Source of the DNA: Apium graveolens
Taxonomy: Eukaryota > Streptophyta > Magnoliopsida > Apiales > Apiaceae
Length of the DNA stretch: 64,000 bases
Assembly: GCF_009905375.1 (NCBI RefSeq)
Contig: NC_133652.1
Coordinates: 17,906,850 to 17,970,849 of the forward strand
Reading direction: 5' to 3'
Below the pieces are notes generated by a model, which was given only the letters and a program-made list of their open reading frames with translations, had not been told where the DNA came from and did no database searches. A program made the translations under genes and the position numbers. This document shows positions 24,149-37,100 of this stretch, in pieces. How positions within the stretch are numbered: the stretch's first letter is position 1; each line of letters starts with the position of its first letter.

Positions 24149-24659
24149 AATTATTAGAGTTAGATTTTCATCATTTTTTGATAAATATAATATAATATTA
24201 TTAATAACAATTAATCAAGTACCTTTTTAAAATTTAAATAGGAGTATCAATTAACTTTGTCGAGTAAAACACATTAACTTTTATAATTCTTATTAATAAC
24301 ACATCTTCTTCTTCCAAAATATCACGAGCAACAATAACCAATCAACTAAGTTTTTTAATTAAAATTCAAATTATCTTTTTCAACTAAAATATGTCACTTT
24401 TTTCAATTTAATTCAACTAAAACATTTCATTCTCCAAAAATCCGGGCAAGTAGGGTATAACACATTATTTTCTCTAACTAAACCCTAATAAATCATATAC
24501 ATATAATCTATTACTATTATATAAAAGACGAAATATTAAATTTTTTAGCATAATACCTATTTTTTGGTACACGCTGAATTTACAGGAGTAGCCTTACTCA
24601 TATTTTTTATAAATTTAGATTAATATATACATGTTAAATTTATCGAATTATCCTTACTT

Positions 24660-24710
24660 TTTTATCGTAGATAACCCGTAGTCGTTATTGTTTGGGTGCG
24701 CATTGGCTAA
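24660..24710 (-). mobile_element. Truncated SINE 3' end, inverted
   Basis: On the plus strand, TTTTTTATCGTAGATAACCC then GTAGTCG and GGGTGCGCATTGGCTAAAC match the reverse of the SINE tail and GC-rich block. The repeated TCCTTACTT on both sides (about 24651 and 24712) looks like a short target duplication. The sister array units lack this piece. Confidence 0.7.
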
Positions 24711-26196
24711 ACTCCTTACTTATATTCTTTTATTATAATTTTAAATTAAAAATTTTTGACAAGGAGCATGACATAGCAATGTTCGGGACATAGCAATGTT
24801 CGGGTGTGCTAATCTTTTGTACTAGAGTTTTATTATATTAATAACCATAATTTGTACCATCTATTCTATTATATCAAAACCTAATTATAAGAGTTAGATT
24901 TTTGTCATTTTTTGTTAATTATATTATAATATTATTAATAACAATTAATCAAGTACTTTTTAACTTAAATAAGAGTATCAATTAACTTTGTCGACTAAAA
25001 CACATTACTTTTATAATTATTATTAATAACACATATTCTTCTTCGAAAATATCACGAGCAACAATAACTAATCAACTAAATTTTTTAATTAAAATTCAAA
25101 TTATCTTTTTCAACTAAAATATGTCACTTTTTTCAATTTAATTCAACTAAAACATTTCATTCTCCGAAAATCAGGGCAAGTAGAGTAGAACACATTAATT
25201 TCTCTAACTAAACCCTCATAAGGCATACATATATAATCTATTACTCCTATATAAAAGACGAAACATTAAATTTTTTGGTATAGTACCTATTTTTGGGTAC
25301 ACGCTGAATTTACCGGAGTACCCTTACTCATATTTTTTTATAAGTTTAGATTAATATATACATGCTAAATTTATCGAATTATCCTTACTTATATTTTTTT
25401 ATTATAATTTTAGATTAATATTTAATATTAAAATTTTTTGGCAAGGAGCACGACATAGCGATGTTCGGGTGTGCTAATCTTGTGTAATAGAGTTTTATTA
25501 TATTAATAACCATAATTTGTACCATCTATTCTATTATATCAAATCCTAATTATAAGAGTTAGATTTTCGTCATTTTTTTGTTAATTATAATATAGTATTA
25601 TTAATAACAATTAATCAAGTACTTTTTTTAACTTGAATAAGAGTATCAATTAACTTTGTCGACTAAAACACATTAACTTTTATAATTATTATTAATAACA
25701 CATCTTCTTCTTCGAAAATATCACGAGCAACAATAACTAATCAACTAAATTTTTTAATTAAACTTCAAATTATCTTTTTCAACTAAAATATGTCATTTTT
25801 TTCAATTTAATTCAACTAAAACATTTCATTCTCAAAAAATCAGGGCAAGTAGAGTAGAACACATTAATTTCTCTAACTAAACCCTGATAAGGCATGCCAA
25901 TATAATATGAAAATAATGAAAAATTTGATCGTCGATACCTACGTATTCGTTAAAATTACCGGATTACCCTTACTTGTATTTTTTATTAGTTTAAATTAAT
26001 CAGAACATGCTAAATTTATCGAATTACCATAATCATATTCTTTTTATAAGTTTAAATCAATATTTAATATTATAAGAATTTTGATATTCTCTCAATACTT
26101 TATAAAATTGCTTAATTTCCCACAATTAGTTAATTTTTTATTTTGACTTAATTATCCTATATAATATTATCGCTAAAATTTATGAAACCTCTGAAA

Positions 26197-26197
26197 C

Positions 26198-26236
<39 letters not shown>
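26197..26236. repeat. (TA)n microsatellite
   Basis: About 20 uninterrupted TA repeats, a simple AT microsatellite in the tail of the Helitron-like region. Confidence 0.95.
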
Positions 26237-26238
<2 letters not shown>

Positions 26239-26530
26239 GACACATTATGTGAGTAATGTGTGTTTGAGTATATATAGACATCTTTTAGGTCAGTAATAGT
26301 GGGTGTGTTTGAGTAGATATAGACGTCGTTCGAATTAAAACAAAATATAAATACTACTGACGCTGTCGAAACAGTTAGATTATTAAATCGGGCAAAAAGA
26401 AATTAAATTAAAAATTATTCGTTGGTCGATATAATGACATTGGACTTAAAAACAATTTATTACTTGCTTTTTAACAACTATAATAATACAATATTAATAT
26501 AAAAATAATAAAATAACAGGTATTAAAAAC

Positions 26531-26559
26531 AATCGTGCATCGCACGGGTTTTAGGCTAG
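26531..26559 (+). mobile_element. Helitron 3' terminus
   Basis: CGTGC (26534-26538) pairs with GCACG (26542-26546), and nine bases later the element ends CTAG (26556-26559) followed by T. This is the standard plant Helitron end: a short GC hairpin about 10 bases before CTRR, inserted in front of T. It probably closes the composite that begins with the 5' ends at 23627 or earlier; which 5' end belongs to it cannot be decided here. Confidence 0.85.
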
Positions 26560-26562
26560 TAT

Positions 26563-27690
26563 ACCTAAATTATAAAAATGATGTATTTTGCGTTTAATCA
26601 TTATAATATTCCGTAATTTTTAGAATAATAATAAAAATAGGATATTAGAAAAAAAAGGATTAAAATTAGATAAAGATTAGGATATTAGAATTAGATTTTG
26701 ATTAATGGGCTTAAAATTTGGATCAAATTCTAATATGGATAACTTATAGTTTAATATATAGGATTTTGTATCGTTATATATACACCATATTTGTATTTCT
26801 CATTTTTTAATAACAAAATTCTCATGGCTCTTTTCAGCATAAATCAACAGTCTTTTAAAATTCGTAGAAAATTCATCATAAGTCAGAATTCGTTGATTCT
26901 GAACTTTTCGGAAAGATCTTTTCGTTCTCTACAACTTTCGTGTTTCTTATTTTCAAGAAAATATCGTTTAGAGAGTCAATAAGTCTAAATTCAGATCTGG
27001 TCAGATTTTGAAGTAAGTTTTCGATCGATTTTGCTTTTGTTAGTGATTTCAAAATTGTGTTTTGTGCGTTTATATTTGATTATCAAAATTTGGGTTAAGT
27101 GATTAAATATTTGAAAAATATTATGTGTTACAATATATATATTGTTGTATATGTGTGGGGTCTAGACGATAATTTTGGATTTCTGATTTATGTTATGGTT
27201 TGTAAAAATATCGAATAAGAACTTAGGACCGCAGTCACCGGATTGTAGTGTCAGTTTTCCGAAAATCTAGGACCGTTATCACCAGGTTGTAATGGTCGTG
27301 GTCTGAATTATCGATTTTGAATTATTATTTATTATGTGTTATGTGTATTGTGTGTATCAAATAAGAATAAGAATAAAAATATGTATCGAAGGTTTTTGTT
27401 TCGTATATCGTATTGTATAGATTATCGAATATTGTTATAAGTGTATGTGTAAATCGATTGTTTTCTTAGTGGGCTTCGTAGCTCATTACTTACAATTTCA
27501 GGTTTCGGGTAAGAGTTCGATTTATATAACATTCAAGTTCAAGGATTTAGTATCGAAGTAATTTGACTTTTGGACTTCCGCTTTTAGCTGCACTTTTGTA
27601 ATAGTACCTTTGTAATAGAATTTTGGATTAAATATTATATTATATTTTAATTTTGATTTTAGAATTAATAATTCAGAAGTGCGGGCTGTT
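26563..27690 (+). mobile_element. Possible solo LTR remnant
   Basis: A promoter-like TTATATATACACC (about 26776-26788) is followed by a leader-like stretch and a GTAAG-type donor near 27012. The end is GTGCGGGCTGTTACG (about 27677-27691), a sequence shape common at Gypsy LTR 3' ends. No internal domain and no second LTR are seen, and the 5' end is not found. Confidence 0.35.
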
Positions 27691-27699
27691 ACGATCATT

Positions 27700-29548
27700 A
27701 ACTATTTTTTTAACATCATTCTGTTAGGGAGGGCACTTTCGAAATGTAGGATTTGTATCTGAACATTTGAAATGGGGGAACTTGTGAAATGTGTACTTAA
27801 AATTTGTAAATCAGCGCAAAATGTTTCGTATCGCGTTTTTGTGTAAAATTAAATTTTAGTATAAATAAATTTAAATAAATAAACAAATAAAATTATAAGA
27901 TTTTCAAATAAATACTTTACAAGATATATTAAATATAAATATTTATATTACATTTTTATACAATATTATAATATCACGTATTATTTTATAAATAAATATG
28001 CATATTTTTTAAATTATACATATATTAACTATAAATATTAATAATTAATTAATTATTTGTATATACAGTAAAATAAAATCGACACTAAATATTAGACGTG
28101 TAGTTTCATGTTCATGTAAGATTAGGTAAACACAAATCGTGTTGTTCCGTGTCTCGTATTTCGTGTCGTGTAATAAATTGATTGGTCTAATATTTTATTT
28201 ATTTATATATAGCATATATTTTATCCAAATTTTTGATAGTCATGATACTGATGATCAATGAAATAAGAACCGTTATATATTGAAAAAAATATATAATACA
28301 AAAGACATAATTCGTAACCGCCTCTTTTCTTCCTTTTCTGGATTAAAAATTATTCAAGATAGAAGTCGAAATAAAATCAAATGAAAACTGTTAAATCATT
28401 TTTGTATTTTCTGTTTCAACTTCCAATTGATTTTTTAAATATCACCTCGAATTAATATATATATTTTTAAAGAGTTCATTTGCAAGTTACGAGTTTTTTA
28501 TTTTAATTCAAACTTAGGTACATAAATTGCACATTTTCGAATATTCAGCTACACATCTTACGTTATTAAAAAAAATTGTCACACTATTTGATTATTCGGA
28601 ATAGATTACCGAACCACATAAATTAATTACTAATCTTTTGTAAATTAAAATGAGTTGAGATAAATGAACAAAAGTATCTGATTTGATTTTATGTTATGAG
28701 TTTTAGATGAAAAGACTCTATAAAAATGTATTGAAAGGGGGTAATGTGACAAATATTTAGGAACAATTTTGTTTTTACAAATATGACAACTATATATGAC
28801 TTGGAAGGAATATCAAAGTAATTAAAATAATATGGTCTTGGTCGGTGATCCCTAAATGACAACCCGGTGGATTCTGAGATTTCATATAGACTTTCATTCT
28901 AATGGAAAGCTGAGGCTCTAGATACGGAATTTAGATGGTCTCAGTCTTTCTTCTTCCCCGTTAAAAGCAGAACAACTACATATGATAGTAACAGCAAATT
29001 CAATGTAAAATATAAAAAAACTATAAATATTGCTATAATTTGGTATTTAAAATATCTTTGAGTGATAAAATAAAATTTATAATCCAATGCTAGATTCATC
29101 ACCATTTACCTCTCATACGAGAGAAATAAGTAATAGATCAAAGTTACTTCTCAAAAAATAAAAAAAGTAATAGATCAAAGTTGTTTTCTGAATCAAGCAG
29201 GTAACGTAGGCAATTCAACATGTAATTTTGTAAAGTTAATCCGTTAACAAAGGTGTTAAACAGCGCCCTTGGCAAAAAATTACACAGCCTTAGACATTAG
29301 ATTCTGGAGTAATTTACATTAGGAACAGTAAAAAGTGAAGTAATTTACACAGCCAAAAACAGTAAAAAGGGGAGTAATTTACACTAGTTGGAGAGAAGAT
29401 AACCCCAATACAAAAAACTTGCAACCTGCAATAACTAAAACTAAAGTTGTACTTAATTTGCAAATTTACAAAACCAACCCCTTTACTCTCGGTAAAAAAG
29501 ACGAAAGCACAGGGTTAAAAATTACAAAGACTAACTTTACATTATACA
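27700..29548. other. AT-rich spacer downstream of the RING-H2 gene
   Basis: No coding region recognised. The word GGAGTAATTTACA(C/T)TAG recurs near 29306 and 29374, with a shorter variant near 29337. The last few hundred bases are likely the 3' UTR of the minus-strand RING gene. Confidence 0.4.
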
Positions 29549-30049
29549 CTAGGTCAAAGCGAACCATGTTAAGAGATCGTCACCCACGCGCTTCTCTTTC
29601 AAACCCACGCGCTCACCGGAAACTTCCAACGGCGACCTACACAACGGACAGTTAAAATTGAGATGATCCAACCACCCATCAAAGCACTCTTTATGAAACA
29701 CGTGGCAGCATGCTAACTTGCGCACATGATCACCTTTACTAAACCGGTTCAAGCAAACTATGCAATCCGAACCGGACACACCTTCATCATCTTTATTACC
29801 ACTATACGTGTAAGAAAAAAGCCGGTTTATGTTGAGTTGCTCGGCAAGGACTGCTAAACCGGCTAAACTTGAACCGATGGAGTTCACTCCATTATTAGCA
29901 TGCACCACCTCGTTTTGTGAAGGAGAAAAAGAGTGTAGGATAGTGGAGGAAAGGGAACGAAGATAACTTACGCAGTTGGCGATGAGTATAACTAGTAGGA
30001 TCGGAAGTGATTCAGATGAGACGTTGGTTAGCTCGTTTTGTAAACCCAT
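29549..30049 (-). CDS. RHA2: RING-H2 E3 ubiquitin ligase, RHA2-like
   Basis: An intronless frame of 166 aa. Residues about 15-30 (LPILLVILIANCVSYL) form a hydrophobic, possibly membrane-anchoring segment. The C-terminal RING-H2 uses Cys96, Cys99, Cys114, His116, His119, Cys122, Cys134 and Cys137 (CIVC ... CCHVFHKEC ... CPLC), all ligands present. The MGLQNELTNVSSES start, the region LAVLAEQLNINRLFSY and the intronless structure fit the plant RHA2A/RHA2B family. These are ubiquitin ligases reported as positive regulators of abscisic-acid and stress responses. Function is by family; ligase activity should depend on the conserved Trp126 after Cys122, which is present. Confidence 0.93.
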   Translation of the reverse strand: MGLQNELTNVSSESLPILLVILIANCVSYLRSLSSTILHSFSPSQNEVVHANNGVNSIGSSLAGLAVLAEQLNINRLFSYTYSGNKDDEGVSGSDCIVCLNRFSKGDHVRKLACCHVFHKECFDGWLDHLNFNCPLCRSPLEVSGERVGLKEKRVGDDLLTWFALT

Positions 30050-30102
30050 GTTTGCAGTTCTTGTTTTCTTAGGCTTACGAGATTACTACGTTGGTTGTGT
30101 TT

Positions 30103-30113
30103 GCTTAAATACC
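30103..30113 (-). promoter_or_regulatory. TATA-like box of the RING-H2 gene
   Basis: The minus strand reads GGTATTTAAGC, about 55-65 bases before the start codon. It is the only TATA-like word close to the gene. If it is used, the 5' UTR would be very short (about 30 bases). Confidence 0.4.
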
Positions 30114-30185
30114 AAACGAGAGGGTAATTATAGTAACACGTACGAGTAATACTCTTTTTATAATACCACAAATAAAAATGAAGTA

Positions 30186-30868
30186 CATTAAAACCTCGTT
30201 AAATTAATAACCTCTTTAAATTATTAATTTTTTGTAACCCCAAGTTGGACCCTTTATCCTAAATTAATAATTCGATAAATTTATAAGTTGATATTTTTTA
30301 TTAATGCATATAAGTCTCATATAATAAATAAATTAATAATTGCATATTACATCAAAATTATAAATTTCTATGATATAGTAAGTCTCTATTGTAACCTGTT
30401 TTTTTTAAAATTGACATTATCTTATACTTCATCTTGAATCTTTCTTAATGCATTATATAAGTCTGGCGTACTATGTTTGTATTGCAAGTGAAAATTATGT
30501 AATGTAATTGGTATTTTAAGGACATATTTTCGTGAGATTTACTCCAATTGTGTACTGTCATCTTCATCAACTTCATCTTCTTTCTTATTTCCCAGCTAAT
30601 AATTTGTTCATCATCTAACAATTTACTTAAATTCATAAATATTTTTTAATGTTATTATAAGTATTCAATAGATGAAAATAAATTATTATTCTTAGAATTG
30701 TATATGTTATAAAATTTTAAATAATATATCTCGATAAATTAATAAATTATTAATATATCGATAAATTAATAAATTATAATAAATTATTAATTTATCGATA
30801 TATTAATATTTCGATTAATTAATAATTTTTCATGGTCCCAAAGGTATTAATTTGTCGAGGTTTTAATG
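30186..30868. mobile_element. Emigrant/Lemi-like (pogo, Tc1-mariner) element
   Basis: Bounded by TA on each side (30184-30185 and 30869-30870). The left end is CATTAAAACCTCGTTAAATT, then AATA; the right end on the other strand is CATTAAAACCTCGACAAATT, then AATA. These match the known Emigrant/Lemi terminal repeat type (AAAACCTCTATAAATTAATA), which belongs to plant pogo-like elements. At 683 bp it is longer than a minimal MITE. A 63-residue frame at 30445-30636 (minus) could be a transposase remnant, but I cannot recognise it. Confidence 0.75.
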
Positions 30869-31274
30869 TATAGGACGTGTAAACAAGTCAAAGGTTTTTA
30901 TTTAAACGAAAATAACTCATGTAAATTAAGTTTTAATTTGAATGAGATTTCTATATTCATATAAATATGTTAAAAATAATTAAAGTTTCCAATTTTTGTG
31001 TCAATTTACATAAACTTTCGTATTCTATCTGTAAATGTAACACTATTCTTATTTAAAATAATACTCGTTTTATGAGATTGCGAGAGATTAACTTCAAATG
31101 GAAGTTAATTTGAATTATAAATTCCAGTTTATTATTTTATCATAGCAACACAAGTTTTATCAATAGTTTATTACCAAACCAACTTAAGAAACTATAAATA
31201 AGTCTCAAGTGTTAATATTAAACTTCATTTTAATTTCTGAATTATAGGAAGTCTAAGAGATTGAGTAGTAAGTA

Positions 31275-31790
31275 CTGTGTTTTAAATGTCGGTGATTAAT
31301 CGGGATTTCTCAGCAGTTAATTATTATTCGATTAAAAATTGACTGATTAAGCAAAAAATTGGGTCACAAATTATTTTTTACGAAATTCAGTCAAAAATCG
31401 GCAAAAATCAATTAATCAGTAATTTTTTTAAATTATTTAGAAAAATAAAACAAAAAAATGTAAAAATTTTAAGAAAAAATATTGTTCTCATATACATAAT
31501 TACTATTTTAAATGCTTAAATACCGAACTTTCTTAATTTTCATCTTAAACCTGACCTCAATTCATAAAATAGATCTTAAAAATTATATTTACTTTAATAA
31601 TATTAGATATTTTGAATTTATTTGTATATAAATATATTATAATTGTATAAGTAAAATCAAAATAATAAAATAATTACATATATTAATATTATATATATAT
31701 ATAATATTATATTAGTTTTAATTGGTGATCCAATTAATCAATCAAATTAATCAAGATTACCCGATTAAATACCTGATAGTACCTCTAACA
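31275..31790. mobile_element. Candidate relic element with CGATTAATCGG-type repeats
   Basis: The left edge GTACTGTGTTTTAAATGTCGG and the right edge, read on the other strand (GTACTATCAGGTATTTAATC), are weakly alike. The body has repeated GATTAATCGGG and AAAAATCGGCAAAAATC words like the small hAT-like MITE at 12614. No clear target duplication. Low confidence. Confidence 0.3.
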
Positions 31791-34125
31791 ATTAAGTCTG
31801 ATTTTTCCTCTTTTTACAACATTGATTGTGCATGTCAAAAACAATAACCTTTGAAACTCATTTATCAATTCTCTACAAAAAAATAAATAATTATATGAAC
31901 AAATTATATTTTGACTAAGTACTCTTTTGTAAAAATAGTTTATCATGAATATCATCTCGCATTCTGTCATTATGTTTCCATCTCTCTTCTTTCTCAGTAT
32001 TAAAATTAAGACGCCGCATAGTTTTGATTGACGGATTATAAATTTTAGTTTGGGAACAAAGAAATGTCTAGTTGAGAAGTGGCAACCTAAAATAATGTAT
32101 TAATATTAACAAACTGTAATAGTGTCACTAATATCTGAAACATACAAATATGTTCACACATGAAATAGTACAAATTCAATAGTTTTTTAATGTAATATAA
32201 CAATTGGTAATTATTGTTAGGCTACTAAAAGACGCGTTTGGGGCGGTGGAAGGTAGGCACAAAGGAGATTTGCCGTGATCTTCGGGGATTAAATATTTAA
32301 ACTTCAATTAATAAACTAATAATCAAGGATGTAAGAAATTAATTTCTGATATAACCACACACCTAATTCTATTGGAATAGAGTTAGACGACATGAGAGAA
32401 GAATTGAAAAAACAACACCGTTGACCAAGATCTGCATATCCACCGTCCACTCTTGTTATAGTCAACACAATCACTAATCACAACTTGTTAATCTTAAACC
32501 CATTTTAACCAAAGACTTCATACAATTATTTGATGATATGGAATATTATAGAAAATAAAACGCCATCATTTTCTCTCAGTTGTGCTCATCCAGAAGTTTT
32601 TTAGTTGAGTTTTGCCTTTGTGTGACATGATTCTAGTTTAAATTAAAATTGAATGTAAAAAAACAAACCTATGTTTATGGGCTCAAATATAATGAATTTA
32701 GCAATTTCCCAAGTTTTACTTGTAAATCCAATTTATTTGTACAGATACTCAATACTATAAACGATCCACAAATGATACGCACATTCGAGATTAGTTATTT
32801 TTTCCGGATCCACTTAATACCTGAGACAAAAATTCAAATTTGGAGGACGTAAATTCCGGCACGTATTTTAATGCTCCCGTAAAGTATAGTTACATAAATT
32901 ATTTTAATTTTTCTTTTTAATTAAAATTTAATATTTAAAGTTTAATAAAAAAAATAAAAAAGAAATTATAAAAATATATTTCATATTCATCTTAAAATAC
33001 ATATCGAGTGTTAAAAAAACATGTAGAGAATTAAATAGAACGAAGGAGCATTTACCAGAACTAAGTTAAGCATTTAGGAGAACTATCTCACTGCGGTCTT
33101 CAATATTGGTTGTTAGATTAAATGGACGAGTATTAGTACTAACACGCATTAAGAGAAACCAATTCTCAAATTAGGGTAAAAAAATGAGAAAGGAGATCTG
33201 ACTTGGTCACCACAATTACTTGAAGACTACTAACAGATTCATGCACAAAAAGAATAAGGACATCAACCTACCTGATGATGTATCATTATTAAAATGTGTT
33301 CGTACCCATTAACAATTAGACGAACCTTCAATTGTCCGTTTCACCGGACATAAGCACCGGACACAAAAAATATCTGCACAGGTGACAAAATATCTCAGTT
33401 TACTAAAATATTTGCAGGATTTCAACTGCGAGTCTGGAAATTTCAACTGAACCCCATCCTACTTCGGCCATTTAAATGTGATTTGACTTTGGTAAATATC
33501 TGTTTTTAATTCAGTCTTGCAAGCCAAATGCATTTTCACAACATACAAATAAAAATCAGACTCAAAATCAAAAAAATTGATTTTAAACTTTCCAGGCATA
33601 AACCTAGCTCCTTTTAAGTTCCAAAGATTAAAAATATATGGGATTTTCGACTTGAGCTGAACAAATCATTGGCAACAAAAACATTCATGGCCAACCACAA
33701 GAATCAAATTGCAAAACATTTGTTCTACACATAGGAAAAGCAATTCCAAGTTACAAATTGCAACAGACATTTGGCTCCAAGTATAGAATCACTTTCCATC
33801 TTTCCATTTGTGCCACTTTTCGCTTGTATTTGTCTATGCAATGGCAATGGGTTCATTTGTACTAATTACGATTTCATCTTTTAGCTATAGTACCACTACT
33901 GCAATGGATATGCTCCAACAAAGCAACTACAAGATCGAATGTACAGAAGTTGGCCATTATAAAAGAAATGCACGTTCCTTTTTTCTTAATTTACATAAGT
34001 TTCAAGGATAAAAGGAGGGGGGGGGGTGAGGATTTGAACCAAGAAAGAAAAAATGGTATGTCCATAGATGACGTCTGCTATTTCAAGTTTTTTTATTTCC
34101 CCAGCGGGAAAAGAGGTCTAGCCTT
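31791..34125. other. Spacer and 3' flank of the dioxygenase gene
   Basis: No gene recognised; the small open frames here have no family features. The part just below 34125 contains the dioxygenase 3' UTR on the minus strand (AATAAA-like word near 34090-34100), followed by a run of ten or more G on the plus strand (about 34016-34027). Confidence 0.4.
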
Positions 34126-37100
34126 TCAAGAAGCAGCTCCTCCTGCTTTTTTCTGTAGTTCCTGGATAAGAATCGAGTAGAAACATATAAAACAGTGAAA
34201 TACGATCCTTGCAAGATTTCTCAAGGTGCCTTTTAACTATACATCTGATTCTTACCAGATTAATGGCAGCAATAGAACGACGCTGCCTTTCTTTCTTTTC
34301 TCTCTGGCACTCGGCACACCAGCTTGGTGCGTGCTTTTCATACTTCCTCATCTCTCTAAAAACAGAGCTGGATTCCAAAAATTGATAAAATCAGAGGAAA
34401 AAATGCCACAAACAGTGAAGATCCAAACAAAGGATCTCTAAGATTTAAGATATACTTAATAATAACTTTAAAAGGAAGATGATATTCATATAGTGAAGGA
34501 GACAAATGTTTTTATAATCCTTTTATTTTGGAAAACAACGAATCAAGAATGCGTGAATTGCAATGTGTTCATGGGTATACTAAAAAGTGGGTGGGAAATA
34601 CCTTGACTTTCAGATAACTCTAAAATGCCAAACATGACTTACTTTTGACTAATTCTATTCTATACGAGTTACCCGTCCACAAAGGTGAACAAAGGAGTCC
34701 TTTCATTGCGCAGTGTTTGAACTAGCAACACCACTCGAAACCTTAACACACATCAGTACAAATGCCCTGTTCCAGATTTCTACTAACATGTATACAAGGC
34801 AAAATTTTAAACTGAGACAATCGTTCCTTGCAAAACCCTCTTCAAAGCACTAAGTCGCGGTTTAGCACATTCCATTTTCATATAAACGAGTCACAGTATT
34901 TTAAATATGTAAACATATCAAAGTCAAAGAAGGGGGTCTGGGGGGTGATTTAAAATTTAAATCTTAAACCAAGATCTGATTAAATGATAGTTTAAAATCT
35001 GCACATTAATGTGAAAAATGACAATTTTAGGATAGGTTGTACACTATCCCTTTCACAAAAAAAAAGAAGCTTACTTTATTGACAGGGAGTATCTTTCAAC
35101 AATAATGTCAACTAAATTATCAGAAAGAATTCTATTAATGTTTTATTAAATTTCGTGTTTATTTCTTAGTCATATAAGCATTAGTCATATAAGCATTAAT
35201 TTACGTAAGTATTTTGCCGTAAATTCAAACAAGCAATAGAAGTCAAATGAGAGGGAGAATTTATGTACCTTCTGCACCATACAAGCATGTTTACTCTGTG
35301 CCCGGATGTAGTAGATCTAGCACCATGGCGATGACGACCACGGTGAATTACAGCTCGTCCAGGGACATGTGCATAATCGAAAATCTCCTATGAAAACACA
35401 AAAATCAGATGAACCTTGATTAGCAAAGACATTCAGAGAGAACTTTGTGTGCTTTAGTGTAACATGTAACCTATAAGTTTTTACAGGCTACTGTGCACGT
35501 ACCTCCGGTTTGCTTTCTATATTTACATGCTTATCACACCGCACACCACGGAAAAATAGCTCACCGCCAGAGAATTGCTCACCCAAACAGACATTCAGAG
35601 TCACTTCAGAGTCATCCACATGAAAGCCTACCATTGGATTGTTCAAATTTTTACAAATTCAGAGCTAAGATCACTTTTACAACATTATGCAAACAGAAAT
35701 TGAGTAATAAATTACTGTCTAAAGTAAGTTTCGGATTTTCCGCCATTGTAATAAAGAAGTTTAAGAGTCACCTACCAAGATCAGCATCTCTATCTGTTCC
35801 ATACTCAACTACAAATCCATGATGTGAATCAAGGGTGGCTCCACCAACTTCAGGAAAGAAAACTGCACATTTCGTAAATAGTTTAAAAAAAAAAGTTAAT
35901 AAAGCAAATAATTTAGATTATTGACCAAATAGTGTCAATTTAGTGGATATCAGCCCAAACTTATTACTTTTAGAAATGGGACGAATAAAATCTTCCATCA
36001 ACTTGTCCAGCATTGTTTCCAGACCAAAGTCATCTAGAACCGCACCATATGCATTCATTGTGTTTGGTCGCATAATTCTGAATTTTGTATCCCGGACCCA
36101 ACGCTCAAAATGTTCTACCTATGCAATCAGAACCTGATGAGAAAACATAAAAACTAAACTACAAAGCAACTGAAGGAGCATATCAGAGTTTGAACAACAG
36201 TGGATGGTACCTCATCTAGCAACATTTCACAGAAACGCGGCTGCAGCATTTCGAATGTTAAAACCCCTGGAGAAGGTTCTGATATTATACTTCGATAAGC
36301 CTCCTCTGTGTTCTCACCGATTGCCTTTATAAAAGAGGGCACAAAAAAGGCTGCAGGATTCATGTGATAAAGCTCACGATGCATAGGCTGCGAAAGAAAC
36401 AAGGTTACTCTTAAAAAAGGAACAGATAAAATTGTGTGCAGAGTGCAGACTGAATGATCTACAGCTTACAGTTTTTTCTAGCTTAAACTTAAGTCTTAAC
36501 AGTATTAAGGTAGGGAGGCTGTTACAAGTAATACACCTGGTCAACAACAAAGTGTCCAGGTGGTTCCTTTTCGTCATTATTACAAGAGACGCAGTCAAAA
36601 TAAGCAAGCTAGAATTATGGGAGAAGATTCTGTTTGATTGCAGATTTTTAGTTGGGCTAATTACAGATTTCTAGCTTCATAAAAGTAGCAGATTTATTGC
36701 TAATTGATGCAGATTTTCAGGCTATTTGTTAGAAGCAGAATTATTGCTAGTAGCTGCTGATTATTAGTTTTTTCCTTGTAAGTATTTAAAGGTTCATTGA
36801 GAAATAAGAAAGAGGGGAAAAATATTCCTTATCAAATATCAAATGAGATCAGTGAGCTCTCTCTAACTGAGCTCTCAGTATTTTCCTATTCTTTGCAATT
36901 AAGCAAACATAGGGAGAGGTAGGAAGAATAAGAATAACACCCCCTTAAGGGAAAGAATCGACCAAGACTTCACTGTAAAAGGTCCCGTAACTCGATCCAG
37001 AACTCAGGCGCCTATCAAATTGGTATCAGAGCCAGTAATGGGGGAACAACGCACTTTGCAACAACAATTTGAGGAATTCCTTAATGTCTACAAATCAGAG

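Larger units (their letters stand above)
23627..26090 (+). repeat. Tandem array of three ~670-bp Helitron-like units plus a partial fourth
   Basis: Each unit opens with (TC)TATTACTATTATATAAAAG followed by ACGAAA, like plant Helitron 5' ends: about 23627, 24507 and 25237. Each continues through TTTTGGTACA(C/T)GCTGAATTTA, then CGACATAG(C)GATGTTCGGG, AATATCACGAGCAACAATAA and CATTTCATTCTC. A diverged partial unit starts near 25897. Unit 1 is lengthened by a SINE (23955-24148) and unit 2 by a SINE fragment. No Rep/helicase frame is present, so the units are non-autonomous. Confidence 0.7.

Noticed and set aside
23627..26090. CRISPR-like array
   Set aside because: The repeats are ~670 bp long, AT-rich and contiguous, with no short spacer pattern, and the DNA is plant nuclear.
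33808..34011. Small plus-strand frame with a hydrophobic start
   Set aside because: Single short frame without similarity that I recognise, in the 3' flank of a minus-strand gene.
35493..35822. Plus-strand frame over the dioxygenase exons
   Set aside because: Antisense shadow spanning exons and introns of the real minus-strand gene.
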